The notes under the pieces: model-generated
Seen by the model: the letters and a program-made list of their open reading frames with translations, nothing else
Told to the model about the DNA's origin: nothing
Databases searched by the model: none
In this document: positions 9,626 to 18,734 of the stretch, piece by piece
Layout: each line of letters starts with the position of its first letter
Position numbering within the stretch: the first letter of the stretch is position 1
Program-made: the position numbers and the translations under genes
Assembly: GCF_030388325.1 (NCBI RefSeq)
Contig: NZ_CP103794.1
Coordinates: forward strand, 1,488,001-1,552,000
Direction of reading: 5' to 3'
Source: Flavobacterium johnsoniae
GTDB taxonomy: Bacteria; Bacteroidota; Bacteroidia; Flavobacteriales; Flavobacteriaceae
Length of the DNA stretch: 64,000 bases

Positions 9626-9641
9626 CAGAAAATTCCTCATT

Positions 9642-10109
9642 ATGAAAAAAATAATACTTATTGCTTTCATTTTACTTGGAGCTATGAATCTTCAGGCACA
9701 AGAATTAAAATGGTACACAGATGTCAGAGAAGCAATTACTATTAGTAATAAAGAGCAAAAACCAATGTTAATGTTTTTTACAGGTAGTGATTGGTGCGGT
9801 TGGTGTATACGTTTACAGAATGAAGTTCTTAAGACAGAAGAGTTTAAAAAATGGGCCGCAACAAATGTAGTTTTAGTGGAATTAGATTACCCAAGAGCTG
9901 TTCCTCAAACGCCAGAACTTAAGAATCAAAATCTTGAATTACAGCAAGCTTTTGCAATTCAGGGTTTCCCGACAATTTTCTTCACCAGCGCAGAAGCTAA
10001 AGATGGAAAAGTTAATTTTAAGGGTCTTGGTAAAACAGGATATGTTGCTGGCGGACCATCTGCTTGGTTGACAGTTGCTGAAGGAATTGTTCATCCAAAG
10101 AAATCTTAA
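9642..10109 (+). CDS. Exported thioredoxin-family protein with WCGWC active site
   Basis: A 155-residue protein with a signal peptide (MKKIILIAFILLGAMNLQAQ) and a thioredoxin fold. It carries an intact redox site, GSDWCGWCIRLQNE, and the cis-proline loop GFPTIFF. It belongs with the small DUF255/thioredoxin_7-like periplasmic proteins that reduce or form disulfides. It follows the peptide transporters and ends in a terminator. Two paralogs lie directly downstream, both without the cysteine pair, so this is the only member of the cluster expected to have disulfide chemistry. Confidence 0.88.
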   Translation: MKKIILIAFILLGAMNLQAQELKWYTDVREAITISNKEQKPMLMFFTGSDWCGWCIRLQNEVLKTEEFKKWAATNVVLVELDYPRAVPQTPELKNQNLELQQAFAIQGFPTIFFTSAEAKDGKVNFKGLGKTGYVAGGPSAWLTVAEGIVHPKKS

Positions 10110-10137
10110 CGAAAGATAAACTCATAAAATTTTATAT

Positions 10138-10170
10138 AAAAGTCCCTTGTTTACGCAAGGGACTTTTTTT
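10138..10170 (+). terminator. Rho-independent terminator after the WCGWC thioredoxin gene
   Basis: Stem AAAAGTCCCTTG 10138-10149 paired with 10156-10167, six-base loop, then T residues to 10170. Confidence 0.9.
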
Positions 10171-10311
10171 GTTTCGTAAGAAAATAATTTCAATTCAATA
10201 TATAAATTATGATTTTTATATTTTATTGTTATTAAAAAAACATATAATGTATTTTTTGTGCTAATAAAAATTGGAAAATTAAAATATTATGTTAATTTCG
10301 TTTCGCTAATC

Positions 10312-10326
10312 TAACCAAAACCAATT
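10312..10326 (+). promoter_or_regulatory. Shared leader motif, copy 1
   Basis: TAACCAAAACCAATT ends three bases before the ATG at 10330. The identical 15 bases precede the next paralog (11027-11041), but not the cysteine-containing paralog at 9642. Position suggests an RNA leader element or a translation signal. Confidence 0.5.
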
Positions 10327-10329
10327 AAT

Positions 10330-10782
10330 ATGGCCAAAAAACTACTTATCCTACTGTTTTTTTTGGGTTCATTTTTTATGCAAGCGCAAAATTTAGCATG
10401 GCGAACTAATATGACAGACGCAATTGCAATTAGTAATGAGCAAAAAAAACCAATGTTGATTTTATTCACTGCCTCAGGTGTACCAGACAATCTTCAAAAC
10501 GAAATTTTTAAAACTCCTGATTTTGCCGTATGGTCGCGTGATAACGTGGTCTTAGTAAAATTAGATTTGTCAGACATGAATGCTTCTGATACTGATCGTG
10601 AACAGAATGTAAAATTGAAAAATGCATTCGGTGTAGAAGAACTTCCAGAAGTATGCTTTGCAATGGCATCAATTAGAAAAAACAAAACAACATTCAGTGC
10701 CCTAGGGAAAATCGCTTACAAACCTGGTGGAGCAAAAGCTTGGATTGCAGAATCGAATACGATTTTACATCCGCCTGAATAA
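10330..10782 (+). CDS. Exported thioredoxin-fold protein lacking CxxC, copy 1
   Basis: A 150-residue paralog of the protein at 9642 with a signal peptide (MAKKLLILLFFLGSFFMQAQ). It aligns throughout (RTNMTDAIAISNEQKKPMLI, NVVLVKLDL), but the active-site segment has become TASGVPDNLQNEIF: both cysteines are gone and about three residues are deleted. The cis-proline is kept (ELPEVCF), followed two residues later by a new cysteine. It cannot be a normal disulfide oxidoreductase; a binding or scaffolding role is possible but unproven. It has its own leader and terminator, and no frame damage that would suggest a pseudogene. Confidence 0.85.
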   Translation: MAKKLLILLFFLGSFFMQAQNLAWRTNMTDAIAISNEQKKPMLILFTASGVPDNLQNEIFKTPDFAVWSRDNVVLVKLDLSDMNASDTDREQNVKLKNAFGVEELPEVCFAMASIRKNKTTFSALGKIAYKPGGAKAWIAESNTILHPPE

Positions 10783-10818
10783 AGATTTCATTTTAACTTT
10801 TATTTTAATTTTTTTTTG

Positions 10819-10853
10819 ATACCTCTCTGTCCCGACGGAGAGGTATTTTTTTT
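10819..10853 (+). terminator. Rho-independent terminator after the first CxxC-less paralog
   Basis: Stem ATACCTCTC 10819-10827 / GAGAGGTAT 10838-10846, extended inward by weaker pairs, followed by a T run to 10853. Confidence 0.88.
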
Positions 10854-11026
10854 ATTTTTAAAAAAATATGAACAGAGAATTTGATTTTTTATCGCATCGT
10901 TTTTTAAAAAATTAATAAAATAAGTTTCGTATATTATCAAAGTGATTTTAATTATTAAATGAACATTTTTTGTTTGTTAAATAATTAATTTGATTTGGTT
11001 TTTATATTATTTTAGTCGCAATAACT

Positions 11027-11041
11027 TAACCAAAACCAATT
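11027..11041 (+). promoter_or_regulatory. Shared leader motif, copy 2
   Basis: TAACCAAAACCAATT, identical to 10312-10326, ends four bases before the ATG at 11046. Confidence 0.5.
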
Positions 11042-11045
11042 TATT

Positions 11046-11495
11046 ATGCTCCAAAAACTACTTATTTTAGTGCTCTTTTTGAGCTCTTTTTTCGTGCGTT
11101 CTCAAGATTTAGTTTGGAGAACAGATATTAATGATGCTGCTGTAGTAAGCTCAGAACAAAGAAAGCCATTATTCATTTTTTTTACGGGTCAAGGTGTTGG
11201 ACAAAAATTTCAGAATGAAATTTTTGCTACCCGCGAATTTGAAAACTGGTCTCGTAAAAATGTTGTTTTAGTAAAACTTGATCTTTCAGATCCAACAGTT
11301 TCTGAAAACATCAAAGAACAGACATTACGATTGAAAAATGCTTTTGGAGTTCAACAAATTCCGCAAGTATGCATAACCGAAGTTTATTTAAGGAAAGGAA
11401 GGACAAGCTTCAATAAATTAGGTTTAATTTCTGATAATCTAGGAAGTATCAAATCATGGATAGATGCATGCAATTCGATGTTAAATCAAGAATAG
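11046..11495 (+). CDS. Exported thioredoxin-fold protein lacking CxxC, copy 2
   Basis: A 149-residue sister of the preceding gene (signal peptide MLQKLLILVLFLSSFFVRSQ; shared WRTDINDAAVVSSEQRKP, NVVLVKLDLSD, RLKNAFGVQQIPQVC). The active-site region reads TGQGVGQKFQNEIF, again without cysteines, and the cis-proline is followed by the same extra cysteine (IPQVC). The two CxxC-less proteins resemble each other more than the redox-active one, so the cysteines were lost before this duplication. It ends 5 bases before the convergent comEC-like gene with no clear terminator between. Function unknown. Confidence 0.84.
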   Translation: MLQKLLILVLFLSSFFVRSQDLVWRTDINDAAVVSSEQRKPLFIFFTGQGVGQKFQNEIFATREFENWSRKNVVLVKLDLSDPTVSENIKEQTLRLKNAFGVQQIPQVCITEVYLRKGRTSFNKLGLISDNLGSIKSWIDACNSMLNQE

Positions 11496-11500
11496 CCCAA

Positions 11501-13534
11501 TTAAAGTTTATAATATCCCTTTTCTTTTGTTGAATGAAAAGGGATATTTTTTTTGAGACAACTTTCTTTCCAATTTTTTTGAATAGAATTAGAATTTGAT
11601 CCGTCTGCAATTATCATTTTAGGCTGTATTTTATTTAATAATCGGTCTAGATTTATTTTTGGGTTTTGTGTAATAATCAGTAAGTCTGGTGATAAATCAG
11701 AAGGATAAATTCCTGAACTGTCTATTATAAATATTTTTTTGTTTTTAAAATACAGCAAATTTTTTAAAGATTCAGTTTTACTTAAAGAAACCGAATTTCC
11801 AACTAGATAAGAATTTATAATTCTCTCATTTTGATTATTTTTAGATAATACATCTCTTTTATAAAACACAATGTTTCTTCCTGTACGAGTAGAAATTAAG
11901 GTGCTGTTTTTTTGGTTGTAAATAATAAATTCTTTTCCTCTTTCGATTTGAATTTTATAAATGATAAATGACAACTGCACTAAAATTAAAGAACTCATTA
12001 CGAATATCATTTTGGTAAAATTTGTTTTTTTTAGCCATATAATACTGCTAATTATTAAAAGATAGAATGTTAGCAAATAATAAGAATTAAAACCAATATT
12101 TTTAATGACAAATGAATCTGCGGAAGCAACTGCGTGGATCATAAGATTTAGAAGATAAATGCTTTTTTCAAAAATCATTGTTATAAATAATGGCGGACTT
12201 TTAAAAATGGCAATTAACATTACAACAATTCCAGCAATCATTATAAAAGAAAGAACGGGAAGAATTATAATGTTGGTAACAAAGAATAAGCCAGGAAATT
12301 GATGAAAATAATAAAGGCACAGAGGCAAAGTGCCAATTTGAGCCGCAAAGGAAACGGTCAAAGCCTCCCAAATGTAATTTGTGAGTTTGTGTTTCGGTTT
12401 GTAAATATTCTTTAAAAGCGGCTGCAGCCAGATAATAAAAAACAACGCCAGATAACTTAACTGAAATCCGACATCAAATAAAAAATAGGGCTCAAATAAT
12501 AATATTAGCAGAATTGAAACTAGTAAAGTATGATAAATATTGCCGTTTCTTCTTAAATGATTTCCAATTGCTACAAAAGAAAACATAACAACAGATCTTA
12601 AAACTGAAGGAGATAAACCCGAAATAATAGCAAATCCAGCTAAAGAAATTAAAATAGAAAACAGTTTAAAAAATGATCCTTTTTTTGTGTTTGGAATTGG
12701 TTTTAAAATAAAAGAAATAAAAAGCATTATAAAGCCAACATGCAATCCAGAAACTGATAAAATGTGCGTTGCACCAGAGTATTGATAATCTTGAATAATT
12801 TCTTGTGAAATTTCTTGCTGTTGTCCTAAAATCAGTGCAAGCGCTACATTCATTTCTTCTTTGTTGAATTTAGATTTTTCAAGGTTCAGAATGATTCGCG
12901 AATGTAGTTTGGCGCAATAATACCAAATGTCTTTTTGAATGATTTTGCTAACTGAAATTTCTCTTTTCTGGCAATAGATTTGAGCATAAATTTGTTTATC
13001 AGCCAAATATTTACTGTAATCAAATTGATTCGGATTTTTATTGGATTGATTGAGTTGTAAAACGGTCTCCATTTTAATGGTATTTCCAATTATCAAAGGA
13101 TTTTTAGCGCTGTCTTTTTGAACATTGACAATTATTTTTCCTGAAAAATTCTTGTCTGAAATAGATTTTATTAACCCAATATAACGATCAGCGTAATCGT
13201 TGCTTTTTAGTTTTTCTCTAAGAATTAAAGTTACGGTTTGCTTCTTTTTAAATACACTTTCGCAATGTGTATAATTTGTTTTTTGGAGATTTTCTGTATG
13301 GCTTAATAAGGTAAAAATGCCGATTGAAAAAGCGAGAAAATAGGACGAAATCCCAAAAGGAAAATTATTTCTGCGGTATTTTAAATTCCACAAATAAGAA
13401 ATACAAAATAAGGAAGATGAGAATAATAATATTATTGTTGCTAACGTAACGGAGCAATTAATATAATAAACGGTAATTATGCCTAGCAAAAAGGCGATTG
13501 TAATTTTTACTAACGGAAAATCTAATACTTTCAT
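11501..13534 (-). CDS. ComEC/Rec2-family membrane protein with degenerate C-terminal domain
   Basis: A 677-residue polytopic protein of the ComEC/Rec2 competence family, which forms the inner-membrane DNA uptake channel. The central competence domain is clear: YQYSGATHILSVSGLHVGF and LSPSVLRSVVMFSF. Several hydrophobic segments precede an ~160-residue C-terminal tail. In full-length ComEC this tail is a metallo-beta-lactamase-like nuclease domain; here it keeps only faint fold landmarks (PDLLIITQNPK, KMIIADGSNS, HSTKEKGYYKL) and shows no HxHxDH metal site. Nuclease activity is therefore not expected. It lies 50 bases downstream of the NlpC/P60 gene. Confidence 0.88.
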   Translation of the reverse strand: MKVLDFPLVKITIAFLLGIITVYYINCSVTLATIILLFSSSLFCISYLWNLKYRRNNFPFGISSYFLAFSIGIFTLLSHTENLQKTNYTHCESVFKKKQTVTLILREKLKSNDYADRYIGLIKSISDKNFSGKIIVNVQKDSAKNPLIIGNTIKMETVLQLNQSNKNPNQFDYSKYLADKQIYAQIYCQKREISVSKIIQKDIWYYCAKLHSRIILNLEKSKFNKEEMNVALALILGQQQEISQEIIQDYQYSGATHILSVSGLHVGFIMLFISFILKPIPNTKKGSFFKLFSILISLAGFAIISGLSPSVLRSVVMFSFVAIGNHLRRNGNIYHTLLVSILLILLFEPYFLFDVGFQLSYLALFFIIWLQPLLKNIYKPKHKLTNYIWEALTVSFAAQIGTLPLCLYYFHQFPGLFFVTNIIILPVLSFIMIAGIVVMLIAIFKSPPLFITMIFEKSIYLLNLMIHAVASADSFVIKNIGFNSYYLLTFYLLIISSIIWLKKTNFTKMIFVMSSLILVQLSFIIYKIQIERGKEFIIYNQKNSTLISTRTGRNIVFYKRDVLSKNNQNERIINSYLVGNSVSLSKTESLKNLLYFKNKKIFIIDSSGIYPSDLSPDLLIITQNPKINLDRLLNKIQPKMIIADGSNSNSIQKNWKESCLKKNIPFHSTKEKGYYKL

Positions 13535-13584
13535 GGTCTAAAAGTATTAAATATTTGTAAGAAAAATAATAAAAAAAATGATTT

Positions 13585-14070
13585 TTATGGAAGGATTCTA
13601 TTTATTTGCTCAAAGGCATTTTTATAATATGCTTCTTTTGTCGAAGAAATAATTACGCCTTTTGAAGTAGAAGAATGAACAAATTTTATTTCATCAGAAT
13701 TGACTTCTGTAATAAGTCCGACGTGATTTATCTGTCTGCTTTTGTTGGTTTTAAAGAAAATCAAATCTCCTTTTCTTGCATCATTTAATGGAATCACTTT
13801 TCCAATTTTTGCCTGTTCATAAGAAGCTCTTGGCAGTGGTATATTTTCACTTTGAAAAGTAGTGTAAACCAACCCGGAACAATCAAAACCACTTCTTGTA
13901 GTTCCTCCGGCTTTATAACGAACACCAATATTGTCTGTTGCTTTTTCAATTAAATTGTTTACTAAAGCTCTATTTTCTTTTTTTGATTCGTTTTTGGTCG
14001 CAACCGCAGAAGTTGATTTACAAGAAGTAAAAGCAACGACTAAAACCAGAAAAATTATAATTCTTTTCAA
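13585..14070 (-). CDS. NlpC/P60 (C40) peptidoglycan endopeptidase lipoprotein
   Basis: A 161-residue lipoprotein (lipobox FTSC, Cys17) with a single NlpC/P60 domain that cleaves peptide stems of peptidoglycan. The catalytic residues are visible: Cys64 in SGFDCSGLVY, His116 in INHVGLI and a third polar His132 in FVHSS. At this length there is no room for an added SH3 domain. It lies 16 bases downstream of lpxB and upstream of the comEC-like gene, within a minus-strand run that starts at surE. Confidence 0.92.
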   Translation of the reverse strand: MKRIIIFLVLVVAFTSCKSTSAVATKNESKKENRALVNNLIEKATDNIGVRYKAGGTTRSGFDCSGLVYTTFQSENIPLPRASYEQAKIGKVIPLNDARKGDLIFFKTNKSRQINHVGLITEVNSDEIKFVHSSTSKGVIISSTKEAYYKNAFEQINRILP

Positions 14071-14086
14071 GACGGAAGTTTTAAGT

Positions 14087-15202
14087 TTATTTTTTTAAAT
14101 CGGCGACAATCAATTCTGCTGTTTTTTTACTAGCGCCAATTCCACCCAATTTTTGCTCTAAAATATCATAATTATGGAGCACTTTTTTACGATATTCTGG
14201 TTCTAATAATTTTTGAAGTTCTTCTTTAATTCGCTTTTTATTGCATTCTCTCTGAATTAATTCCGTCACAACTTCTTGATCCATAATTAAATTGACAAGA
14301 GAAATGTATTTTAAGGTAATAATGCGTTTTGCAATTTGATACGAAACTTCACTTCCTTTATAGCAAACTACTTCGGGAACTTTAAAAAGCGCCGTTTCAA
14401 GAGTTGCAGTTCCAGAAGTTACCAAAGCGGCAGTCGATGAACGAAGCAAATCGTAGGTTTTGTTAGAAACAAAAGCGATATTTTTATTTTTTAGAAATTG
14501 CTGATAGAACTCATATTCTTGACTTGGAGCACCAGCAATTACGAATTCGTAATCCTGAAAATCATCAACAACGCTCAACATTACGCTTAGCATTTTGGTG
14601 ATTTCCTGTTTACGGCTTCCTGGTAAAACGGCGATAATTGGTTTTTCGCCTAAATTATTTTCTTTTCTAAATACAGTTTCATCGAATGCAGGCTGATTCT
14701 GAATGGCATCAATTAATGGATGTCCTACAAAATCTACTGGAAAATGATGTTTGTCTTCGTAAAAGCTTTTTTCGAAAGGCAGAATAACAAACATTTTATC
14801 AACATCCTGTTTGATTGCATTAATACGATTTTCTTTCCAAGCCCAAATTTGTGGAGAAATGTAATAATGTGTTTTGTATCCTAATTCTTTAGCCCATTTT
14901 GCAATTCGCATATTAAAACCTGGATAATCAATAAAAATGATTACATCTGGCTGAAATTCAGAAATATCCTTTTTGCAGATTTTGATATTGTTTAAAATGG
15001 TTTTCAAATTAAAAACAACTTCGATAAATCCCATAAAAGCCAATTCACGATAGTGTTTAACTAAAGTTCCGCCCACTTTTTGCATTAAATCGCCGCCCCA
15101 AAATCTAATTTCTGCTTCAGGATCTTCAACGTATAATGCTTTCATTAAGTTAGAACCGTGCAAATCTCCAGAAGCTTCTCCTGCAATTATGTAATATTTC
15201 AT
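14087..15202 (-). CDS. lpxB: Lipid-A-disaccharide synthase
   Basis: Joins UDP-2,3-diacylglucosamine and lipid X to form the lipid A disaccharide (family GT19) at the inner face of the inner membrane. I choose ATG 15202, giving the family-typical start MKYYIIAGEASGDLHGSNLM; an upstream ATG at 15250 would add 16 atypical residues. Other landmarks are YISPQIWAWKENR, the LPGSRKQEI loop, and TSGTATLETALFKVPEVVCY near the C-terminus. 371 residues is the usual size. The surE and small membrane protein genes precede it on the same strand. Confidence 0.96.
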   Translation of the reverse strand: MKYYIIAGEASGDLHGSNLMKALYVEDPEAEIRFWGGDLMQKVGGTLVKHYRELAFMGFIEVVFNLKTILNNIKICKKDISEFQPDVIIFIDYPGFNMRIAKWAKELGYKTHYYISPQIWAWKENRINAIKQDVDKMFVILPFEKSFYEDKHHFPVDFVGHPLIDAIQNQPAFDETVFRKENNLGEKPIIAVLPGSRKQEITKMLSVMLSVVDDFQDYEFVIAGAPSQEYEFYQQFLKNKNIAFVSNKTYDLLRSSTAALVTSGTATLETALFKVPEVVCYKGSEVSYQIAKRIITLKYISLVNLIMDQEVVTELIQRECNKKRIKEELQKLLEPEYRKKVLHNYDILEQKLGGIGASKKTAELIVADLKK

Positions 15203-15268
15203 GTTGGTTTTTTTGAATGTGCTAAAGTTGTAATTCCGTATTAACGGCAACTTCGCAAAGATAAGGTT

Positions 15269-15538
15269 TTAAACAATTAATGTAGAAATTGCCAGTACAA
15301 TCACGGCTAAAATTACGCCTCGAGCCATAAATTCTTTATTTCTTTTTAATAAAATGGCAAAAACGGCAAGATCTAAAAGTGTTCCTAAAGTTATGATTTT
15401 TCCGAGATATCCCTGTTCTTTTATAATTTGAAGTCCAGAGGAAATATCAAAATTGGTAAAAAAAGTAATGAATAAATAACTTCCTAAAAGTGCCGTAAAA
15501 ATTCCGATTATAAAACCGATTCCTATTTCTTTAATCAT
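15269..15538 (-). CDS. Small integral membrane protein between surE and lpxB
   Basis: An 89-residue protein with about three hydrophobic segments (IGIGFIIGIFTALLGSYLFI, ITLGTLLDLAVFAILL, VILAVIVLAISTLIV). It has no recognised domain. Its start overlaps the 3' end of surE by 8 bases, so it is translationally coupled to it, and lpxB follows after about 66 bases. From memory, small proteins of this kind sit at this place in many Flavobacteriia. A role in the envelope is inferred only from the neighbours. Confidence 0.8.
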   Translation of the reverse strand: MIKEIGIGFIIGIFTALLGSYLFITFFTNFDISSGLQIIKEQGYLGKIITLGTLLDLAVFAILLKRNKEFMARGVILAVIVLAISTLIV

Positions 15539-16310
15539 TTAATTTCCAAGTGTTAAGTTGCTGAATGGAGTGATGTGCAGTTAAGTCAAACTGAACGGGA
15601 ACGACTGAAACATAGCCGTTTTCTAATGCCCATTCGTCCGTATCTTCGCCTTTATCTTCATTGACAAATTTTCCGGCAAGCCAATAATAATCTTTTCCAA
15701 AAGGAGTTTGTCTTTTGTCAAATTTCTGAGCGTAATATGCTTTCGCTTGACGACAAACTTTAATTCCTTTTATTTCAGATTCTTTTAATTTTGGAAAATT
15801 GACATTTAAAACTACTCCAGGCGGAAGTTTATTAGCTAGAGTTTCTAAAGTAATTCTTTTTACAAAAGATTTAATTTGTTCAAAATCTGCATTCCAGTCA
15901 AAATCTAATAAAGAAAAACCAATCGATTGAATTCCTTCAATTCCTGCTTCTACCGCGGCGCTCATTGTTCCAGAATAAATTACATTTATAGAAGAATTAG
16001 AGCCGTGATTGATGCCCGAAACACACAAATCGGGTTTACGTTTTAAGATCTCATTTACCGCCAATTTTACACAATCTACAGGAGTTCCAGAACAGCTGTA
16101 TTCGGCAATTTTGTCGTTTTCTTTTGAAATTTTGTCTAAAAATAAAGTATTATTGATTGTAATTGCATGCCCCATTGCGCTTTGGGGTTTGTCTGGAGCA
16201 ACGACGATAACTTCGCCGATTGTTTCCATGACACTAATTAGTGCTCTAATTCCAGGAGCTAAAATACCGTCGTCATTCGTGACAAGGATTAGAGGTTTTT
16301 CGGCTTTCAT
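15531..16310 (-). CDS. surE: 5'/3'-nucleotidase SurE
   Basis: Metal-dependent phosphatase hydrolysing nucleoside 5'- and 3'-monophosphates. The family start ILVTNDDGILAPGIRAL holds the metal-binding Asp pair. PDKPQSAMGHAITI, the Asn in SGINHGSNSS and the YSGTMSAAVEAGIEG block follow in the usual order. 259 residues is normal for SurE. It is the first gene of the minus-strand run surE - small membrane protein - lpxB - NlpC/P60. Confidence 0.95.
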   Translation of the reverse strand: MKAEKPLILVTNDDGILAPGIRALISVMETIGEVIVVAPDKPQSAMGHAITINNTLFLDKISKENDKIAEYSCSGTPVDCVKLAVNEILKRKPDLCVSGINHGSNSSINVIYSGTMSAAVEAGIEGIQSIGFSLLDFDWNADFEQIKSFVKRITLETLANKLPPGVVLNVNFPKLKESEIKGIKVCRQAKAYYAQKFDKRQTPFGKDYYWLAGKFVNEDKGEDTDEWALENGYVSVVPVQFDLTAHHSIQQLNTWKLND

Positions 16311-16356
16311 TTTATGAATATTATGTGTAATTTTAACAATTGTAAGATTTTAAAAA

Positions 16357-16364
16357 CAAATGTA
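16357..16364 (-). promoter_or_regulatory. Candidate -7 box upstream of surE
   Basis: TACATTTG on the minus strand fits TANNTTTG, 47 bases before the surE start. A TTTG lies about 25 bases further upstream, slightly too far for the usual 17-23 spacing. Confidence 0.35.
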
Positions 16365-16523
16365 GTGACAGATTCTTCGAGATAAGTCACAAATATTGTA
16401 AAATTTGTCAACTAAGTTAAAGAACTTTTTTGCGAATTAAACATTTTTATATCTTTAACAAAAAATTATCGTGACGTTAGCTATCGTGGCATAGTTTTTA
16501 ACGTAACTTAGATTAAAAAATTG

Positions 16524-18710
16524 ATGAATGCTATTATAAAGTTTATGAAAAGAAATTATAAGATAATTATAGCCGTGTTGTGCTTGTCGCTGACATTATT
16601 CGCTTTTAAGATGAATGCCGATAGGACAATTGATCCGGATCCGAACAGAGATAAAACACTTTTAGAATTATTAGCATTTGTTATTGAAAAAGGACATTAC
16701 AGTCCAGCAGAAATAAATGACGAATTTTCAAAAGGTATTTTTAAAGATTATATTGATGCGTTAGATCCTTCAAAAAGATTCTTCCTCCAGTCTGATATTG
16801 ATGAGTTTAAGCAATATGAATTAATGCTTGATGATCAATTTTTGAATAAAGATATCACGTTCTTCAACCTTACTTATACAAGATTGATGAAACGTATGGA
16901 AGAAAGCAAAAAACGTTATAAAACAATTTTAGCTCAGCCTTTTAATTACAATGTTGATGAAACTTTCAATGCTGATTATGAGAACATTCCGTATGCGAAA
17001 AACTTAACGGAAATCAATGAAAGATGGAGAAAACAAATTAAATTGTCTACACTTTCTTCTTTGGTAACGAAACAAAAAATTGAAGAAGAAAAGAAGAAAA
17101 AAGATCCTTCTTACAAGGAAAAAACTTTTGATGCTTTAGAAAAAGAAACACGCGAAAGTTCTTTAAAATCTTTAGATGACAACTTTAGTGTTATTAAAGA
17201 TTTAAATAGAGAATATTGGTTTTCAGTGTATTTGAATTCAATTATGGCTCGTTTTGATCCACATACAAGCTATTTTGCTCCTGAAGAAAAAGATCGTTTT
17301 GATGTAAATATCAGTGGTAAATTGGAAGGAATCGGAGCTCGTTTGACTAAGAAAAATGATTTCACTCAAATTGATGAATTAATTTCTGGAGGTCCAGCTT
17401 GGAAAGGAAAACAACTAGAAGCTGGAGATTTAATCTTGAAAGTTGCTCAAGGAAACGAAGAGCCAGTTGACGTTGTTGGAATGCGTTTGGATGATGTTGT
17501 AAAGAAAATTAAAGGTCATAAAGGAACTGAAGTGAAACTTACAGTTAAAAAAGTTGACGGTTCTATCAAAGTTATTTCAATCATTCGTGATGTTGTAGAA
17601 ATTGAAGAAACATACGCTAAATCTAGTATTGTTGAGAAAAACGGTTTAAAATATGGTGTAATTTATCTTCCGAAATTCTATATCGATTTTGAAAATAAAG
17701 ACGGACGTGATGCAGGAAAAGATATCGCGCTTGAAGTAGAAAGATTGAAAAAGGAAAATGTTAACGGAATTGTTTTAGACGTTCGTGATGACGGTGGAGG
17801 ATCTCTTTCTACAGTAGTTGATATTGCTGGTTTATTTATCGAAGAAGGGCCAATTGTTCAGGTAAAATCTGCAGGTAAAAAGAAAGAAGTTTTATACGAT
17901 AAAGACAAAAAAATCGAATGGGATGGTCCGTTGGTAATTATGGTAAACAGTTTCTCTGCTTCGGCATCTGAGATTTTGGCTGCTGCAATTCAAGATTATA
18001 AACGTGGAATTATTATCGGAAGTAAACAAACTTACGGTAAAGGAACTGTACAAAACGTATTAGATTTAAATCAGTTTGTTCGTAATGCAAACTATGGAGA
18101 TCTTGGAGCTTTGAAAATTACAGGTCAAAAATTCTACAGAATTAATGGAGGTTCAACTCAATTAGAAGGTGTTCATAGTGATGTTGTTATGCCAGATCGT
18201 TATGCTTACCTAAAAATGGGAGAAAGAGATATTGATAATGCAATGCCTTGGGATAAAATTGATCCAGCAGACTACAATACTTGGACTTCTAGTGAAAACT
18301 TCAATAAAGCGATTTTAAACAGTAAAAATAGAATTGCTCAAAATGCTCAATTCAAATTAATTGAAGACAATGCAAAATGGATTGATGTTAAGAACAAAGA
18401 AAACACGTACAGCTTGAATATTAAGAGTTTTAAAGAAACTCAAGAGCAAGTTGAAAACGAAGGAAAAAAATATAAACCAATTTCTGATTATAAAAACAGC
18501 TTAGTTTTTAAATCTCTTCCGTATGAAGACGCAGAAACAGCTAATGACGCAGCTTTAAAAGAAAAAAGAGATGCTTGGCATCAAGCTTTATCTAAAGACG
18601 TTTATGTTGAAGAAGCTTTAAATGTTTTGGATGATTTACAAACAAAAGGATTGGTGAAAAATAACGTTGTTTCTCCTAAAATGAAAAAGGATAAACTAGT
18701 GAAGTCTTAA
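16524..18710 (+). CDS. Carboxy-terminal processing protease (S41, Prc/Tsp type)
   Basis: A 728-residue periplasmic protease that cuts proteins at their C-termini and is involved in envelope protein turnover. The N-terminus has a membrane signal (YKIIIAVLCLSLTLFAF). An N-terminal TSP domain, a PDZ domain (about 240-340; LEGIGARL, ISGGPAWKGKQLEAGDLIL) and the S41 catalytic core follow. The core carries Ser in NSFSASASEILAAAIQDYKR and the general-base Lys in GSKQTYGKGTVQ. A long C-terminal helical extension is typical of the Prc/Tsp subgroup. I use ATG 16524; a TTG sits directly before it. Confidence 0.94.
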   Translation: MNAIIKFMKRNYKIIIAVLCLSLTLFAFKMNADRTIDPDPNRDKTLLELLAFVIEKGHYSPAEINDEFSKGIFKDYIDALDPSKRFFLQSDIDEFKQYELMLDDQFLNKDITFFNLTYTRLMKRMEESKKRYKTILAQPFNYNVDETFNADYENIPYAKNLTEINERWRKQIKLSTLSSLVTKQKIEEEKKKKDPSYKEKTFDALEKETRESSLKSLDDNFSVIKDLNREYWFSVYLNSIMARFDPHTSYFAPEEKDRFDVNISGKLEGIGARLTKKNDFTQIDELISGGPAWKGKQLEAGDLILKVAQGNEEPVDVVGMRLDDVVKKIKGHKGTEVKLTVKKVDGSIKVISIIRDVVEIEETYAKSSIVEKNGLKYGVIYLPKFYIDFENKDGRDAGKDIALEVERLKKENVNGIVLDVRDDGGGSLSTVVDIAGLFIEEGPIVQVKSAGKKKEVLYDKDKKIEWDGPLVIMVNSFSASASEILAAAIQDYKRGIIIGSKQTYGKGTVQNVLDLNQFVRNANYGDLGALKITGQKFYRINGGSTQLEGVHSDVVMPDRYAYLKMGERDIDNAMPWDKIDPADYNTWTSSENFNKAILNSKNRIAQNAQFKLIEDNAKWIDVKNKENTYSLNIKSFKETQEQVENEGKKYKPISDYKNSLVFKSLPYEDAETANDAALKEKRDAWHQALSKDVYVEEALNVLDDLQTKGLVKNNVVSPKMKKDKLVKS

Positions 18711-18734
18711 ATTCAAAAAGAATTTAATTTGTTT

